Shown: piece after piece, positions 1 to 8,762 of the stretch
Layout of the letters: every line of letters begins with the position of its first letter
How positions within the stretch are numbered: the first letter of the stretch is position 1
DNA from: Streptomyces canus 299MFChir4.1
GTDB taxonomy: Bacteria; Actinomycetota; Actinomycetes; Streptomycetales; Streptomycetaceae
Assembly (NCBI RefSeq): GCF_000383615.1
Contig: NZ_KB911599.1
Coordinates: 1 to 48,399, forward strand
Reading direction: 5' to 3'
DNA length: 48,399 nt
The notes under the pieces: model-generated
Seen by the model: the letters and a program-made list of their open reading frames with translations, nothing else
Told to the model about the DNA's origin: nothing
Databases searched by the model: none
Position numbers and translations under genes: made by a program

Positions 1-54
1 GGGTTCGGGTTCGGGTTCGGGTTCGGGTTCGGGTTCGGGTTCGGGTTCGGGTTC
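1..54. repeat. GGGTTC hexamer tandem array, nine copies
   Basis: Nine perfect copies of GGGTTC run from the first base and then break into GGTGGG. The array touches the window edge, so its true length is unknown. I see no gene reading through it. It is a simple-sequence tract and is likely to vary in copy number between strains. Confidence 0.95.
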
Positions 55-615
55 GGTGGGGGCGGGCGTTTTTGCGCAGTTCCCCGCGCCCCTGATGCCT
101 GCGGCGCAGCTGCGGCTCCGGTGGGGGCTTGTGTAGCGCGTGCGGTTCGGTGGGTGGGTGGGTCGGGGCCGGGGTGGGGGGTATCCGTCCTCGGTCCGGC
201 GGTTCTGCTGCTTTAGCTGTGCTCTGTAACGGACGCCGGCCGCTGCGGGCGGACACCCCCCCACCCCGTCCCCTTGCCGCCGTACGCGGCTACCAGCCCC
301 GTCGGGGCGCGCGGTCGCGGCGGGGGAAGGTGTCGAACGGCCCGTCGTGGCGCGTGAGGTGGCGGTCCGCCCGAGCGAGTGGGGTGGCGAACGGAGTGGC
401 GTCGGCGACTGCACCCACCCAGGGGCGCGGGGAACTGCGCGACCAGCCCCCACCGGCCCGCACCCGCCAAACAACCGAACCCGGCACCCCACTACGCGCC
501 CCGCCCAACCCCAAACGCATTCGTCTCGCTGTCAGGGAACCCGGGTGGGGACCGGGTCCCTCTTTCTTCACTGAGTGGAGCGGACCGTGCATATCACATG
601 AATCTGGAGCAGACA
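55..615. other. Intergenic region with an inverted repeat pair
   Basis: I see no convincing gene here; the open frames are low-complexity GC-rich shadows. Positions 75-95 carry GCGCAGTTCCCCGCGCCCCTG-like sequence, and its reverse complement lies at about 420-440, forming a widely spaced inverted repeat. This sequence is a familiar dispersed intergenic motif of Streptomyces genomes. A 24-bp segment at 443-466 recurs exactly at 45028-45051. The promoter of the downstream lipoprotein gene must lie in the last 100 bases, but no clear -35/-10 pair stands out. Confidence 0.6.
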
Positions 616-1839
616 GTGACAACGCCGGACATAGCAGCGCGGCGCGCACTGGGGGCCTGTGCCGTCCTGATGGTCGGCGCTCTCACCCTCACCGCGTGCG
701 GAGGCGACTCCGACAAGGGTGAAGGCAAGGGCGGCAAGGACCCCGCGAAGACGTCCGCGGCGGAGATCGTCTTCTCCGCCAGGAACGGTTCGACGGGCGC
801 GTCGATCAACAGGACCGGCGTGAAGGTCAGCGACGGCACGCTGACCGGCGTGAAGATGACCGTGGCGGGCACGGGGCAGGAAGTGCCGGGGGCGTTGGCC
901 GCGGGCGGCGGGAGCTGGAAGCCCGAGGAGCAGCTGGAGCGGGGGACGAAGTATGAGATAGCCGCGACGGCCAAGGACTCGGACGGCAAGGCCGTGGCCG
1001 CGAAGTCGGTGTTCACGACCGTCTCGAAGGCGAACAGCTTCATCGGGACGTACACGCCGGACAACGGGACGACGGTCGGTGTGGGGATGCCGGTGTCGTT
1101 CACCTTCGACAAGGCCATCAGCGACAAGAAGGCCGTGCAGTCGCACATCACCGTCAGCTCCAGCAGCGGGCAGCAGGTGGTGGGGCACTGGTTCGGGGCG
1201 CAGCGGCTCGACTTCCGGCCCGAGGAGTACTGGAAGGCCGGCTCCAAGGTCACGATGAAGATCGACCTGGACGGGGTCAAGGGCGCCAACGGTGTCACCG
1301 GTGTGCAGGAGAGGACCGCCGGCTTCACGGTCGGGCGCTCCCAGGTGTCCACCGTGGACGCCGACACTCAGACCATGAAGGTCGCGCGGGACGGGCAGAC
1401 CGTGAAGTCGGTGCCGATCTCTACGGGCAGCCCCGAGTTCACCACGTACAACGGGCAGATGGTGATCTCCGAGAAGTACAAGAAGATCCGCATGGACAGC
1501 CGGACGGTCGCGCTGGCCAACGCGTACGACATTCCTGATGTGCCGGACGCCATGCGGCTGACGCAGTCGGGGACGTTCATCCACGGCAACTACTGGTACA
1601 ACCAGGGGGATCCGCCCTTCGGGCGCACCGGCACCAGTCACGGCTGTGTCGGACTGCGGGACGTCAAGGGCGGGAAGGCGGACACCCCGGCCAAGTGGTT
1701 CTACGACAACTCGCTGGTCGGGGACGTGGTCATCGTGAAGAACTCCCCCGACAAGACGGTGGCGCCCGACAACGGGCTGAACGGCTGGAACATGGCGTGG
1801 AACGAGTGGGTCGCGGGGAGTGCCGGCGGCACCTCCTGA
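616..1839 (+). CDS. L,D-transpeptidase, YkuD family, lipoprotein
   Basis: This enzyme is predicted to make 3-3 crosslinks in peptidoglycan outside the membrane. The N-terminus has a signal peptide ending in the lipobox LTAC followed by GG, so the mature protein should be lipid-anchored. The middle is made of two Ig-like domains, as in actinobacterial Ldt proteins. The C-terminal YkuD domain shows the catalytic set: FIHGNYW, then SHGCVGLRD with the nucleophilic Cys. I chose GTG 616 because GGAG lies 6 bases upstream. An in-frame ATG at 598 has a much poorer ribosome-binding site and would add six residues. A strong hairpin terminator follows, so the gene looks monocistronic. The family call is secure; the exact start is not. 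Confidence 0.93.
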   Translation: MTTPDIAARRALGACAVLMVGALTLTACGGDSDKGEGKGGKDPAKTSAAEIVFSARNGSTGASINRTGVKVSDGTLTGVKMTVAGTGQEVPGALAAGGGSWKPEEQLERGTKYEIAATAKDSDGKAVAAKSVFTTVSKANSFIGTYTPDNGTTVGVGMPVSFTFDKAISDKKAVQSHITVSSSSGQQVVGHWFGAQRLDFRPEEYWKAGSKVTMKIDLDGVKGANGVTGVQERTAGFTVGRSQVSTVDADTQTMKVARDGQTVKSVPISTGSPEFTTYNGQMVISEKYKKIRMDSRTVALANAYDIPDVPDAMRLTQSGTFIHGNYWYNQGDPPFGRTGTSHGCVGLRDVKGGKADTPAKWFYDNSLVGDVVIVKNSPDKTVAPDNGLNGWNMAWNEWVAGSAGGTS

Positions 1840-1882
1840 TCGCTCCAAGCAGCCTCTGACCGGGGCGTTTTGACGGTTCGTC

Positions 1883-1921
1883 GGGCCGCGCGGGAACATC
1901 CTGCGCGGCCCGGGCGTTTTC
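1883..1921 (+). terminator. Rho-independent terminator after the Ldt gene
   Basis: A 12-bp stem GGGCCGCGCGGG/CCTGCGCGGCCC (one G-U pair) closes on a five-base loop and is followed by GGGCGTTTT. It lies 44 bases after the L,D-transpeptidase stop codon. Confidence 0.85.
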
Positions 1922-2016
1922 CGTGCGTACGTTTTCTCGGTTCCCGGACATGATGTCCGACCGAGGAGCTACGGTATGCACCCACAAGGTGACATGCAGC
2001 AACGCCGGGAGAAACC

Positions 2017-2763
2017 TTGAGCGTTCCGTACGAGACGGCAGCGTACGAACCACCCGAGTCGCCCGAGTCTCCGGAGGAGCACCTCGCGCGGCTCCTCGGC
2101 CGTGCCCTGAACTCCTTCGAGCTGCCCGACGAGACGATCCGGAGACTGGACTGCGCGCTGGCGTACGACAGTTCGCTGCACTCCGCGCACCACAGCGCGG
2201 GGCTGCACCGGGAGACGTACCGGCACACGTGGCTGCTCGCCGACGGCTCGGCGCTGACTCTGTGGGAGCTCGTCCACAACACCGCGCGGGACAGCCTTCC
2301 GCAGCACGAGGTGTACGTCGACGAGGAGGAGCTGCGTGCGGCGACCGCGCGGCTGCCGTTGCCGCCGGACGCGCCGGACTTCGAGCTGCCGGTGACGGTG
2401 CAGCTCTCGCCCGTGCACCTGCCGCGGCACGCCTACGTCCCGGACGACTCGGCGGACCACGCGCGCCGGCTGCTGCGCCGCGCGGAGAACGCGGACCGGC
2501 CGGGCCCGAAGACGGCCGCGCTGCTGGCGGAGGCGTTCGCGCACCAGATCACGCAGGCGTTCGGGCGCCCGTGCCGGGCGGGCCGCGCCGGGCTGGGCTT
2601 CTCGCTCTACGAGCACGCGTTCCTGCTGCGCGACGGGGCGGAGATCTCCCTGTGGGAGGTCGAGCACACGGCGACGCCCGACGGGCGGCACATGTGCGAG
2701 GTGTACGTCACCGAGGACGCGGCCCGCGACGCCATGGAGCGGCGCGCGGCCCGGGTTTCCTGA
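2017..2763 (+). CDS. DUF6227 family protein
   Basis: I recognise this as the Streptomyces-specific DUF6227 family, of unknown function. It is a 248-residue soluble protein without signal peptide or membrane segment. Two similar halves can be seen: each has a RLL-R-A-N stretch and a strand pattern of the type W/FLLxDGxxxxLWE(L/V)xH, near residues 75-90 and 205-220. It therefore looks like an internal duplication of one alpha-beta unit. The start is TTG, preceded by GGGAGA at a good distance. Its stop codon lies inside the arm of a hairpin shared with the convergent gene at 2782. Function cannot be deduced from the sequence. Confidence 0.8.
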   Translation: MSVPYETAAYEPPESPESPEEHLARLLGRALNSFELPDETIRRLDCALAYDSSLHSAHHSAGLHRETYRHTWLLADGSALTLWELVHNTARDSLPQHEVYVDEEELRAATARLPLPPDAPDFELPVTVQLSPVHLPRHAYVPDDSADHARRLLRRAENADRPGPKTAALLAEAFAHQITQAFGRPCRAGRAGLGFSLYEHAFLLRDGAEISLWEVEHTATPDGRHMCEVYVTEDAARDAMERRAARVS

Positions 2764-2785
2764 GCGGGCCGACGGCTCCGCTCAG
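2760..2785. terminator. Bidirectional hairpin holding two convergent stop codons
   Basis: CTGAGCGG at 2760-2767 pairs perfectly with CCGCTCAG at 2778-2785. The TGA of the plus-strand DUF6227 gene (2761-2763) and the TGA of the minus-strand membrane protein gene (2782-2784) sit symmetrically in the two arms. There is no U-tract. It probably serves as a shared terminator. Confidence 0.65.
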
Positions 2786-3036
2786 CGCCCGCCGCCGAGC
2801 TGTCGTACGAGACCCGCGAACGCGTCCTTCTCCGCCGGGGTCAGTTCGACGGACTCGTGGCCGGGAGCGGCCCGGCGCTGGCGGGGAAAGGCGGGCAGGC
2901 CGTGGTCGACGCGCCACGCGACGGCCTCGTGGCGGCCGTGCCGCAGCAGGTAGGCCAACCCCGCCGTCCAGGCGAAGGCCACCAGGACGAGAAGAGTGAG
3001 ACCAAGCAACTGGTAGACGGAGACGTGCTCAGGCAT
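2782..3036 (-). CDS. Small single-pass membrane protein
   Basis: This 84-residue protein has one hydrophobic segment at about residues 8-30 (LLGLTLLVLVAFAWTAGLAYLL), followed by a basic stretch with RHGRHE and a C-terminal soluble tail with a TPAEKDAFAGLVRQL helix. No known function is recognised. The ATG at 3036 is preceded by GGAA at suitable spacing. The longer open frame that continues upstream is an antisense shadow of fruA. It lies downstream of fruA on the same strand but is separated from it by a strong inverted repeat, so it is probably transcribed separately. Confidence 0.7.
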   Translation of the reverse strand: MPEHVSVYQLLGLTLLVLVAFAWTAGLAYLLRHGRHEAVAWRVDHGLPAFPRQRRAAPGHESVELTPAEKDAFAGLVRQLGGGR

Positions 3037-3053
3037 GCGTTCCAGTAGACACC

Positions 3054-3081
3054 ACGGTCCGGGACTTTGGTCCCGGACCGT
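3054..3081 (-). terminator. Perfect 12-bp inverted repeat after fruA
   Basis: ACGGTCCGGGAC, a four-base loop and GTCCCGGACCGT form a perfect stem between the fruA stop codon and the small membrane protein gene. There is no T-run. A factor-independent terminator of the fru operon is the simplest reading; an operator for the downstream gene is the alternative. Confidence 0.65.
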
Positions 3082-3134
3082 GACGTATCTCGCAGTTGCC
3101 GTGAACAGCTCACCGCTGCCCCAAAGGGGCAGGG

Positions 3135-5177
3135 TCAGGCGGCTATCGGCTGCTTGTGCTCGGCCGCCGGGGCGGCGGCGGCCGGGGCGGCGGTGGCCGT
3201 CGTTCCCGGTGCGGGCTTGCGCATGCTCTTCAGAACGACCACCAGAGCGGCCGTGACGCACACCCCCGCCGCGATGGCGATCAGGTAGAGGAACGGGCTG
3301 CCGATCAGCGGGACCACGAAGATGCCGCCGTGCGGGGCGCGCAGCGTGGCGCCGAAGGCCATCGACAGGGCGCCGGTGACCGCGCCGCCCGCCATCGAGG
3401 CCGGGATGACCCGCAGGGGGTCGGCCGCCGCGAACGGGATCGCGCCCTCGGAGATGAAGGACGCGCCCAGGACCCACGCGGCCTTGCCGTTCTCGCGCTC
3501 GGTCTCGGTGAAGAGCTTCTTGCGGACGGTGGTGGCCAGAGCCATGCCCAGCGGCGGGACCATGCCCGCGGCCATCACGGCGGCCATGACCTTCATCGCG
3601 GAGTCGCTCGGGCTCTGCACGGCGATCCCGGCGGTGGCGAAGGCGTACGCGACCTTGTTGACCGGGCCGCCGAGGTCGAAGCACATCATCAGGCCGAGGA
3701 GGACGCCGAGGAGGATCGCGTTGGTGCCGGAGAGGCCGTTGAGCCAGTCCGTCATGCCCTTCTGGGCCTCGGCGATGGGCTTGCCGATCACGACGAACAT
3801 CAGGAAGCCGACGATCAGCGAGGAGATCAGCGGGATCACGACCACCGGCATGATGCCCCGCAGCACCGGCGGGATCTTGATCCGCTGGATCGAGAGGACC
3901 ACGGCACCCGCGAGCAGACCGGCGACCAGACCGCCGAGGAAGCCCGCGGCGATGTTGGAGGCGATCATTCCGCCGACGAAGCCGGGGACGAGACCGGGGC
4001 GGTCCGCCATGCCGTACGCGATGTATCCGGCCAGGACCGGGATGAGGAAGCCGAAGGCGACCTGGCCGATCTGGAACAGCAGGGCGCCCCAGCTGTCGAT
4101 CTCGGTCCAGGAGAAGTGCTTCATGACCGAGGGCGCGCTCGCGATCTGCCAGCCGCCGATCGCGAACCCGAGGGCGAGCAGCAGGCCGCCCGCGGCGACG
4201 AACGGGACCATGTAGCTCACGCCGGTCATCAGCCACTTGCGGAGCTTGGTGCCGTAGCTGTCGCCGGACTCGCCGGCCCGCTCGACCGGTGTCCCCGCGC
4301 CCGCGCCGGCGCCCGCCGTCACCTCGCCGCGCTCGGCCTTGCCGCGGACCTCGGTGATGAGTTCGGCGGCGCGGTTGATGCCCGCCTTCACGCCGACGTC
4401 GACGGTGGGCTTGCCCGCGAAGCGGTCCTTGTCGCGTACGGGGACGTCGTGGGCGAAGATCACGCCGTCCGCCGCCGCGATGGCCGCCGGGTCGAGCCGG
4501 GTGAAGCCGGCGGAGCCCTGGGTCTCGACGACGAGTTCGACGCCTGCCTCGCGGCCGGCGTTCTCCAGCGACTCGGCCGCCATGTAGGTGTGGGCGATAC
4601 CGGTCGGGCAGGAGGTGACGGCGACGATCCGGAAGGGGGCCTCGGCGACGTCGGGAGCGGTGTTGGCCGCTGCGGCATCGGCGGAGGCCGCCGCCGATGC
4701 CGCAACGGAGTCTTCGGTGGCTCCCTCGGCAGGCACCTCGTCGCCACGGATCAGCGCCGCCGCGCTCTGCGCGCTCCCCGCGGACCGCAGCGCGTCCGTG
4801 AACTCGGTGTTCATCAGCTGCCGCGCGAGGGAGGACAGGATCGTCAGGTGGGCGTCGTCCGCGCCGGCCGGCGCGGCGATCAGGAAGATCAGGTCGGCGG
4901 GTCCGTCCGGCGCGCCGAAGTCGATCCCGGCGGAGCTGCGTCCGAAGGCGAGCGTCGGCTCGGTGACGTGCTCGCTGCGGCAGTGCGGGATGCCGATGCC
5001 GCCGTCGAGGCCGGTCGGCATCTGGGCCTCGCGGGCGGCCACGTCGGCGAGGAAGCCGTCCAGGTCGGTCACCCGGCCCAGGGCGACCATGCGCTCGGCG
5101 AGGGCACGGGCCGCCGCTTCCTTGGTGTCGGCGGACAGGTCGAGATCGACCAGGTCCGCGGTGATCATGTCGCTCAT
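3135..5177 (-). CDS. fruA: Fructose-specific PTS permease, EIIABC fusion
   Basis: This protein imports fructose and phosphorylates it at C1 using phosphate passed from HPr. The domains run A-B-C in 680 residues. EIIA comes first, with the active His in GIGIPHCRSEH near residue 65. After an Ala-rich linker comes EIIB, with the phosphocysteine motif VTSCPTGIAHTYMAAESLE near residue 190. A Gly/Ala linker leads to the EIIC membrane domain from about residue 310, with many hydrophobic segments. Its tail is Ala/Pro-rich. The ATG at 5177 is preceded by AAGGAG. It is the last gene of a fruR-fruK-fruA set, separated from fruK by 166 bases of very G-rich DNA. The sequence is complete and all key residues are present. 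Confidence 0.95.
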   Translation of the reverse strand: MSDMITADLVDLDLSADTKEAAARALAERMVALGRVTDLDGFLADVAAREAQMPTGLDGGIGIPHCRSEHVTEPTLAFGRSSAGIDFGAPDGPADLIFLIAAPAGADDAHLTILSSLARQLMNTEFTDALRSAGSAQSAAALIRGDEVPAEGATEDSVAASAAASADAAAANTAPDVAEAPFRIVAVTSCPTGIAHTYMAAESLENAGREAGVELVVETQGSAGFTRLDPAAIAAADGVIFAHDVPVRDKDRFAGKPTVDVGVKAGINRAAELITEVRGKAERGEVTAGAGAGAGTPVERAGESGDSYGTKLRKWLMTGVSYMVPFVAAGGLLLALGFAIGGWQIASAPSVMKHFSWTEIDSWGALLFQIGQVAFGFLIPVLAGYIAYGMADRPGLVPGFVGGMIASNIAAGFLGGLVAGLLAGAVVLSIQRIKIPPVLRGIMPVVVIPLISSLIVGFLMFVVIGKPIAEAQKGMTDWLNGLSGTNAILLGVLLGLMMCFDLGGPVNKVAYAFATAGIAVQSPSDSAMKVMAAVMAAGMVPPLGMALATTVRKKLFTETERENGKAAWVLGASFISEGAIPFAAADPLRVIPASMAGGAVTGALSMAFGATLRAPHGGIFVVPLIGSPFLYLIAIAAGVCVTAALVVVLKSMRKPAPGTTATAAPAAAAPAAEHKQPIAA

Positions 5178-5343
5178 CGCGGGCTCCTTCGCACGCGTAT
5201 CGCCCGGGGAGTGGAGTGGGCGTAAGGGGAGGGGACGGGGGTGCAGCGGTGGGGGGTCGGGGGGAGGCGGGGGGGGGCGGGGCGTAACAGCGCCGGGGCG
5301 GCCGTACCGGCGACGGACGGGGAGACCGCCGGGACCGGGCCGC
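5178..5343. other. G-run-rich spacer between fruK and fruA
   Basis: The plus strand at about 5226-5283 carries at least eight runs of four or more G in under 60 bases, the longest being nine. This strand is the template for fruA transcription, while the mRNA leader is C-rich. The tract could form G-quadruplexes. No gene is present. Confidence 0.6.
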
Positions 5344-6291
5344 TCATGACACCGGCTCCTTCAGCACCCGGTCCACCGGCACCTCGGCCGTGACCGTCAC
5401 CGCGGCCGGGTCCAGGTCGTCCGGCGTCGGCATGACGCTGCCGGGCAGCTGGACGGCCGCCGCTCCGTGCGCGACCGCGGAGGCGAGGGCCCCTGGGCCG
5501 CTGCCGCCGGCGATCAGGAAGCCGGCCAGCGAGGAGTCGCCGGCGCCGACATTGCTGCGTACGGCCTCCACGCGCGCGCTGGCGAACCAGATGCCCGAGC
5601 CGTCCACGAGCAGTTGCCCGTCGGCGCCCAGGCTCGCGAGGACCGCCCGCGCACCCATCTCACGCAGTTCCTCGGCCGCCTTCACCGCGTCGCCCACCGT
5701 GGACAGGGGGCGCCCGACGGCCTCCGCGAGCTCCTCGGCGTTGGGCTTCACCACGTCGGGCCGTTCGCGCAGCGCCGCCAGGAGCGCGGGCCCCGAGGTG
5801 TCCAGCGCGATCCGCGCACCGCCGGCGTGCGCCCGCGCGACGACCTCGGCGTACCAGGAGGGCGCGAGCCCCCGGGGCAGGCTGCCGCAGCACGCGATCC
5901 ACGCGGCGTCACGCGACTGCACGCGGACCGTCTCCAGCAGCAACTCCTGCTCGGCGGCCGACAGTTCGGGACCCGGCGCGTTGATCTTCGTGAGCACCCC
6001 GTCCGACTCGGCGAGCGCGATGTTCGACCGGGTGGCCCCGGCGACCGGGACCGGTGCGACCTCGATGCCCTGCGCGTCGAGCAGGTCGGCGACGAGGGCC
6101 CCCGGCGCCCCGCCCAGCGGCAGGACCGCGACCGTGCGCTGTCCGGCGGCCGTGACGGCCCGCGAGACGTTGACGCCCTTGCCGCCGGGGTCCATGCGTT
6201 CGCCGGTTGCGCGGATGACCTCGCCGCGCTCCAGGGACGGGACCTCGTACGTACGGTCCAGGGACGGGTTCGGGGTGACGGTGAGGATCAT
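5344..6291 (-). CDS. fruK: 1-phosphofructokinase
   Basis: This enzyme phosphorylates fructose-1-phosphate, the product of FruA, to fructose-1,6-bisphosphate. It is a PfkB-family sugar kinase of 315 residues, the usual length. The N-terminus is MILTVTPNPSLDRTYEV, followed by the substrate motif DPGGKGVNVSRA. The C-terminal PfkB signature VGAGDSSLAGFL contains the catalytic Asp in GAGDS. The ATG at 6291 overlaps the stop codon of fruR by four bases (ATGA), which indicates translational coupling. It is followed by fruA on the same strand. Confidence 0.95.
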   Translation of the reverse strand: MILTVTPNPSLDRTYEVPSLERGEVIRATGERMDPGGKGVNVSRAVTAAGQRTVAVLPLGGAPGALVADLLDAQGIEVAPVPVAGATRSNIALAESDGVLTKINAPGPELSAAEQELLLETVRVQSRDAAWIACCGSLPRGLAPSWYAEVVARAHAGGARIALDTSGPALLAALRERPDVVKPNAEELAEAVGRPLSTVGDAVKAAEELREMGARAVLASLGADGQLLVDGSGIWFASARVEAVRSNVGAGDSSLAGFLIAGGSGPGALASAVAHGAAAVQLPGSVMPTPDDLDPAAVTVTAEVPVDRVLKEPVS

Positions 6292-7049
6292 GCGCGCACT
6301 ACTTCCGTGCCGCCACTCTCGATGGCGACGGTGTCTTCGGGGCTCAGCCCGCTGTCGGTGATCAGCAGGTCCACATCGCTCAGGTCACCGAAGCGGGCGA
6401 AGTGCTCCTGCCCGTGCTTGGCGGAGTCGGCGAGCAGCACCACGCGGCGGGCTGCGGCGATCGCCGCGCGCTTGACCGCGGCCTCGGCGAGGTCGGGGGT
6501 GGTGAGACCGTGCTCCGCGGAGAAGCCGTTGGCCGCCACGAACAGGACGTCGGCCCGGATCTCGCCGTACGCCCGCAGCGCCCAGGCGTCGACGGCGGCG
6601 CGCGTACGGTGCCGTACGCGCCCTCCGACGAGGTGGAGCTGGATGCCGGGGTGGTCCGCGAGGCGGGCCGCGATGGGCAGGCTGTGCGTGACGACGGTGA
6701 GCGAGGCCTCCAGCGGGACGGCGGCGGCCAGGCGGGCCACGGTCGTGCCGGCGTCGAGGATCAGGGTGCCCTCGGTCGGCAGTTCGGCGAGGGCCGCCTT
6801 GGCGATGTGGTCCTTCTCGTCGGCCGCGGTCGTCTCGCGCTCGGCGAGGTCCGGCTCGAAGTCGAGGCGCCCGGCCGGGATGGCCCCGCCGTGCACCCGG
6901 CGCAGCAGCCCCGCGCGGTCGAGGGCCTTCAGGTCGCGCCGGATGGTCTCCGCGGTGACCTGGAACTCCTCGGCCAGCGAGACGACGTCCACCCGGCCGC
7001 CGTCGCGGGCGAGCCGGAGGATCTCCTGCTGTCGCTCCGGTGCGTACAT
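6288..7049 (-). CDS. fruR: DeoR-family repressor of the fructose operon
   Basis: This is a 253-residue DeoR/GlpR-type regulator. It has an N-terminal helix-turn-helix at residues 1-60 (ERQQEILRLAR, then VTAETIRRDLKALDRAGLLRRVHGGA, the DeoR signature). The C-terminal sugar-phosphate isomerase-like sensor follows, with ILDAGTTV, FVAANGFS and DSAKHG. The inducer is likely fructose-1-phosphate or fructose-1,6-bisphosphate; this is inferred from the operon. It is the first gene of fruR-fruK-fruA, so it is probably autoregulated. The start ATG at 7049 is preceded by GGAGGTGA. Confidence 0.9.
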   Translation of the reverse strand: MYAPERQQEILRLARDGGRVDVVSLAEEFQVTAETIRRDLKALDRAGLLRRVHGGAIPAGRLDFEPDLAERETTAADEKDHIAKAALAELPTEGTLILDAGTTVARLAAAVPLEASLTVVTHSLPIAARLADHPGIQLHLVGGRVRHRTRAAVDAWALRAYGEIRADVLFVAANGFSAEHGLTTPDLAEAAVKRAAIAAARRVVLLADSAKHGQEHFARFGDLSDVDLLITDSGLSPEDTVAIESGGTEVVRA

Positions 7050-7079
7050 GTCCGCTCACCTCCGACTGATGCCCGAACG

Positions 7080-7136
7080 TGTGGTTTCAGTCGGGAGGCT
7101 ACGCCCGGATTTCCGGAAAGTAAACAGTTTCGGACC
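7080..7136 (-). promoter_or_regulatory. Candidate FruR operator region upstream of fruR
   Basis: Two GTTTC-containing half-sites in the same orientation, GTGGTTTCAGTCGG (7080-7093) and CAGTTTCGGAC (7126-7136), lie just upstream of fruR. The second is part of an A/T-rich island, AAGTAAACAGTTTCGG, in otherwise GC-rich DNA. The position suits a repressor operator or promoter. The assignment to FruR is inference only. Confidence 0.4.
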
Positions 7137-7181
7137 CCATCCGGGCATGAACGGACTTCCGAGGGGGCCGGGCACGGCAAA

Positions 7182-7211
7182 GGGCCCGGCACCCCAGCGG
7201 GTACCGGGCCC
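7182..7211 (-). terminator. Terminator of the MFS gene at 7224
   Basis: GGGCCCGGCACC and GGTACCGGGCCC form a 12-bp stem with one G-U pair and a six-base loop, just after the MFS stop codon on the minus strand. The flank reads CTTTGCC on that strand. Confidence 0.75.
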
Positions 7212-7223
7212 TCACCGCGGGCC

Positions 7224-8750
7224 TCAGGACACGAGCTCCGGCTCCTTCTCCTCCACCGCGGGAAGCCCGGCGGCCCCCTCCGCGTGCAGCACGGGTCGCT
7301 TCGGCAGCGCGAACATCAGCAGGAAGATGACGCCCATCACCGCCGCGACCCACCCGAGCGCGTGCTGGAAGGCGTCCACGAAGGCCGGGCCCACCTGCGC
7401 CGGCCCCAGGTCGTCCCCGATGACGCCGAAGAAGACCACCGACACCAGCCCGAGCCCCAGCGCGTTGCCCATCTGCTGCACGGTGTTGATCAGCCCCGAC
7501 GCCGAACCGGCGTGCTCGCGCGGCACCTCCGACAGCACCGCGTCGGTGAGCGGCGCGACGATCAGCCCCATGCCCACGCCCATCACGACCAGCGGCAGCG
7601 CCATCTGCCACGAGCTGATCGACATGCCGTACCGCCCGGCCTCCCAGAGGTAGAGCAGCACGCCCACCGCCATCAGCAGCGCACCGGCCTGGAGCACCCC
7701 GCGTCCGAACCGCGGCACGAGCTTCTGCACCGACAGCCCCGCCGCCGTGGAGACCGCGATCGAGAACGGCACCCCGGTCAGCCCCGCCCGCAGTGGGCTC
7801 CAGCCGAGGCCGGTCTGCATGTACAGCGTCCACACCAGGAAGAAGATGCCGAGCCCGACGCCGAACACGGTCTGCACCGCGATCCCGGCCGCGAAGCTCT
7901 TCACCTTGAACAGCGACAGCTCGACCAGGGGCGACCCGTCCCGCGCGCCCTTGCGCCTCTCGTACGCCACCAGCGCCGCGAACACCAGGGGCGCTCCGGC
8001 CATCGACACGTACCCCCACAGCGGCCAGTCCAGCTCCTCGCCGCGGGTCAGCGGGTAGAGCAGCATCAGCAGACCGAGCACGACCACGGCCACGCCCACC
8101 AGGTCCAGCTTCAGCGCCCGCGGGGCCTTGGACTCGGTGATGAAACGGCTCCCGAGGACGAGCCCCATGATCCCGACCGGCAGGTTGATGAGGAAGATCG
8201 GCCGCCACTCGAGCCCGAAGAGGTTCCACTCGGTCAGCAGCGCCCCGAGCAGCGGACCGGACACGGCCCCCAGTCCGACGACCGCGCCGAACAGCCCGAA
8301 CACCTTGCCCCGCTCATGCGCGGGGAAGGTCGCGTGCACGATCGACAGGACCTGCGGCACCATCATCGCCGCCATGCCGCCCTGCAGGATCCGGGCCGCG
8401 ACCAGCATGTCCGGGTTCGCGGCGAAGCCGCACAGCGCCGACGCGAGCGTGAACCCGCCGATGCCGACGAGGAACAGCCGCTTGCGCCCGTGGATGTCAC
8501 CGAGGCGCCCTCCGGTGATCAGGCCCGCGGCGAAGGCGAGGGCGTAACCGGCGGTGATCCACTGGATGTGGCTGACGGAGGCACCGGAGTCCTGCCGGAT
8601 GGACGGAATGGCGATGTTGACGATCGTGACGTCGACGAGGTCCATGAAGGCCGCGGTCATCACGATGGCGAGAGCGAACCAGCGACGCCGGTCGCCCGCG
8701 GCGGACGGTACGTCGTGGATGCCCGAAAGGGAGGTCTCGGTGGAGGTCAT
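7224..8750 (-). CDS. MFS drug-efflux transporter, DHA2 (14-TM) type
   Basis: This is a 508-residue proton-coupled exporter of the EmrB/QacA branch. The first helix contains the DHA2 motif DLVDVTIVNIAIPSI. The loop motif GRLGDIHGRKRLF (motif A) follows. Helix 5 carries the antiporter motif C-like GAVVGLGAVSGPLLGALL. About 14 hydrophobic segments are visible. The C-terminal tail is charged. The substrate is unknown. It is divergent from the WYL regulator at 8813, with a TGACC-N6-GGTCA palindrome in the 62-bp gap, so local control by that regulator is likely. The ATG lies only a few bases after a weak AGGA, so the start is moderately sure. Confidence 0.88.
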   Translation of the reverse strand: MTSTETSLSGIHDVPSAAGDRRRWFALAIVMTAAFMDLVDVTIVNIAIPSIRQDSGASVSHIQWITAGYALAFAAGLITGGRLGDIHGRKRLFLVGIGGFTLASALCGFAANPDMLVAARILQGGMAAMMVPQVLSIVHATFPAHERGKVFGLFGAVVGLGAVSGPLLGALLTEWNLFGLEWRPIFLINLPVGIMGLVLGSRFITESKAPRALKLDLVGVAVVVLGLLMLLYPLTRGEELDWPLWGYVSMAGAPLVFAALVAYERRKGARDGSPLVELSLFKVKSFAAGIAVQTVFGVGLGIFFLVWTLYMQTGLGWSPLRAGLTGVPFSIAVSTAAGLSVQKLVPRFGRGVLQAGALLMAVGVLLYLWEAGRYGMSISSWQMALPLVVMGVGMGLIVAPLTDAVLSEVPREHAGSASGLINTVQQMGNALGLGLVSVVFFGVIGDDLGPAQVGPAFVDAFQHALGWVAAVMGVIFLLMFALPKRPVLHAEGAAGLPAVEEKEPELVS

Positions 8751-8762
8751 GTCCTGAACCTA

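Noticed and set aside
129..722. 197-residue frame at the left end
   Set aside because: Low-complexity composition, no ribosome-binding site, and it runs out of frame into the L,D-transpeptidase gene.
2782..4236. 484-residue minus-strand frame
   Set aside because: Most of it is an out-of-frame shadow of fruA; only the last 84 residues form a real small gene.
3156..5225. 689-residue plus-strand frame
   Set aside because: Antisense shadow of fruA, with Asp/Gly/Arg-rich composition and no recognisable domain.
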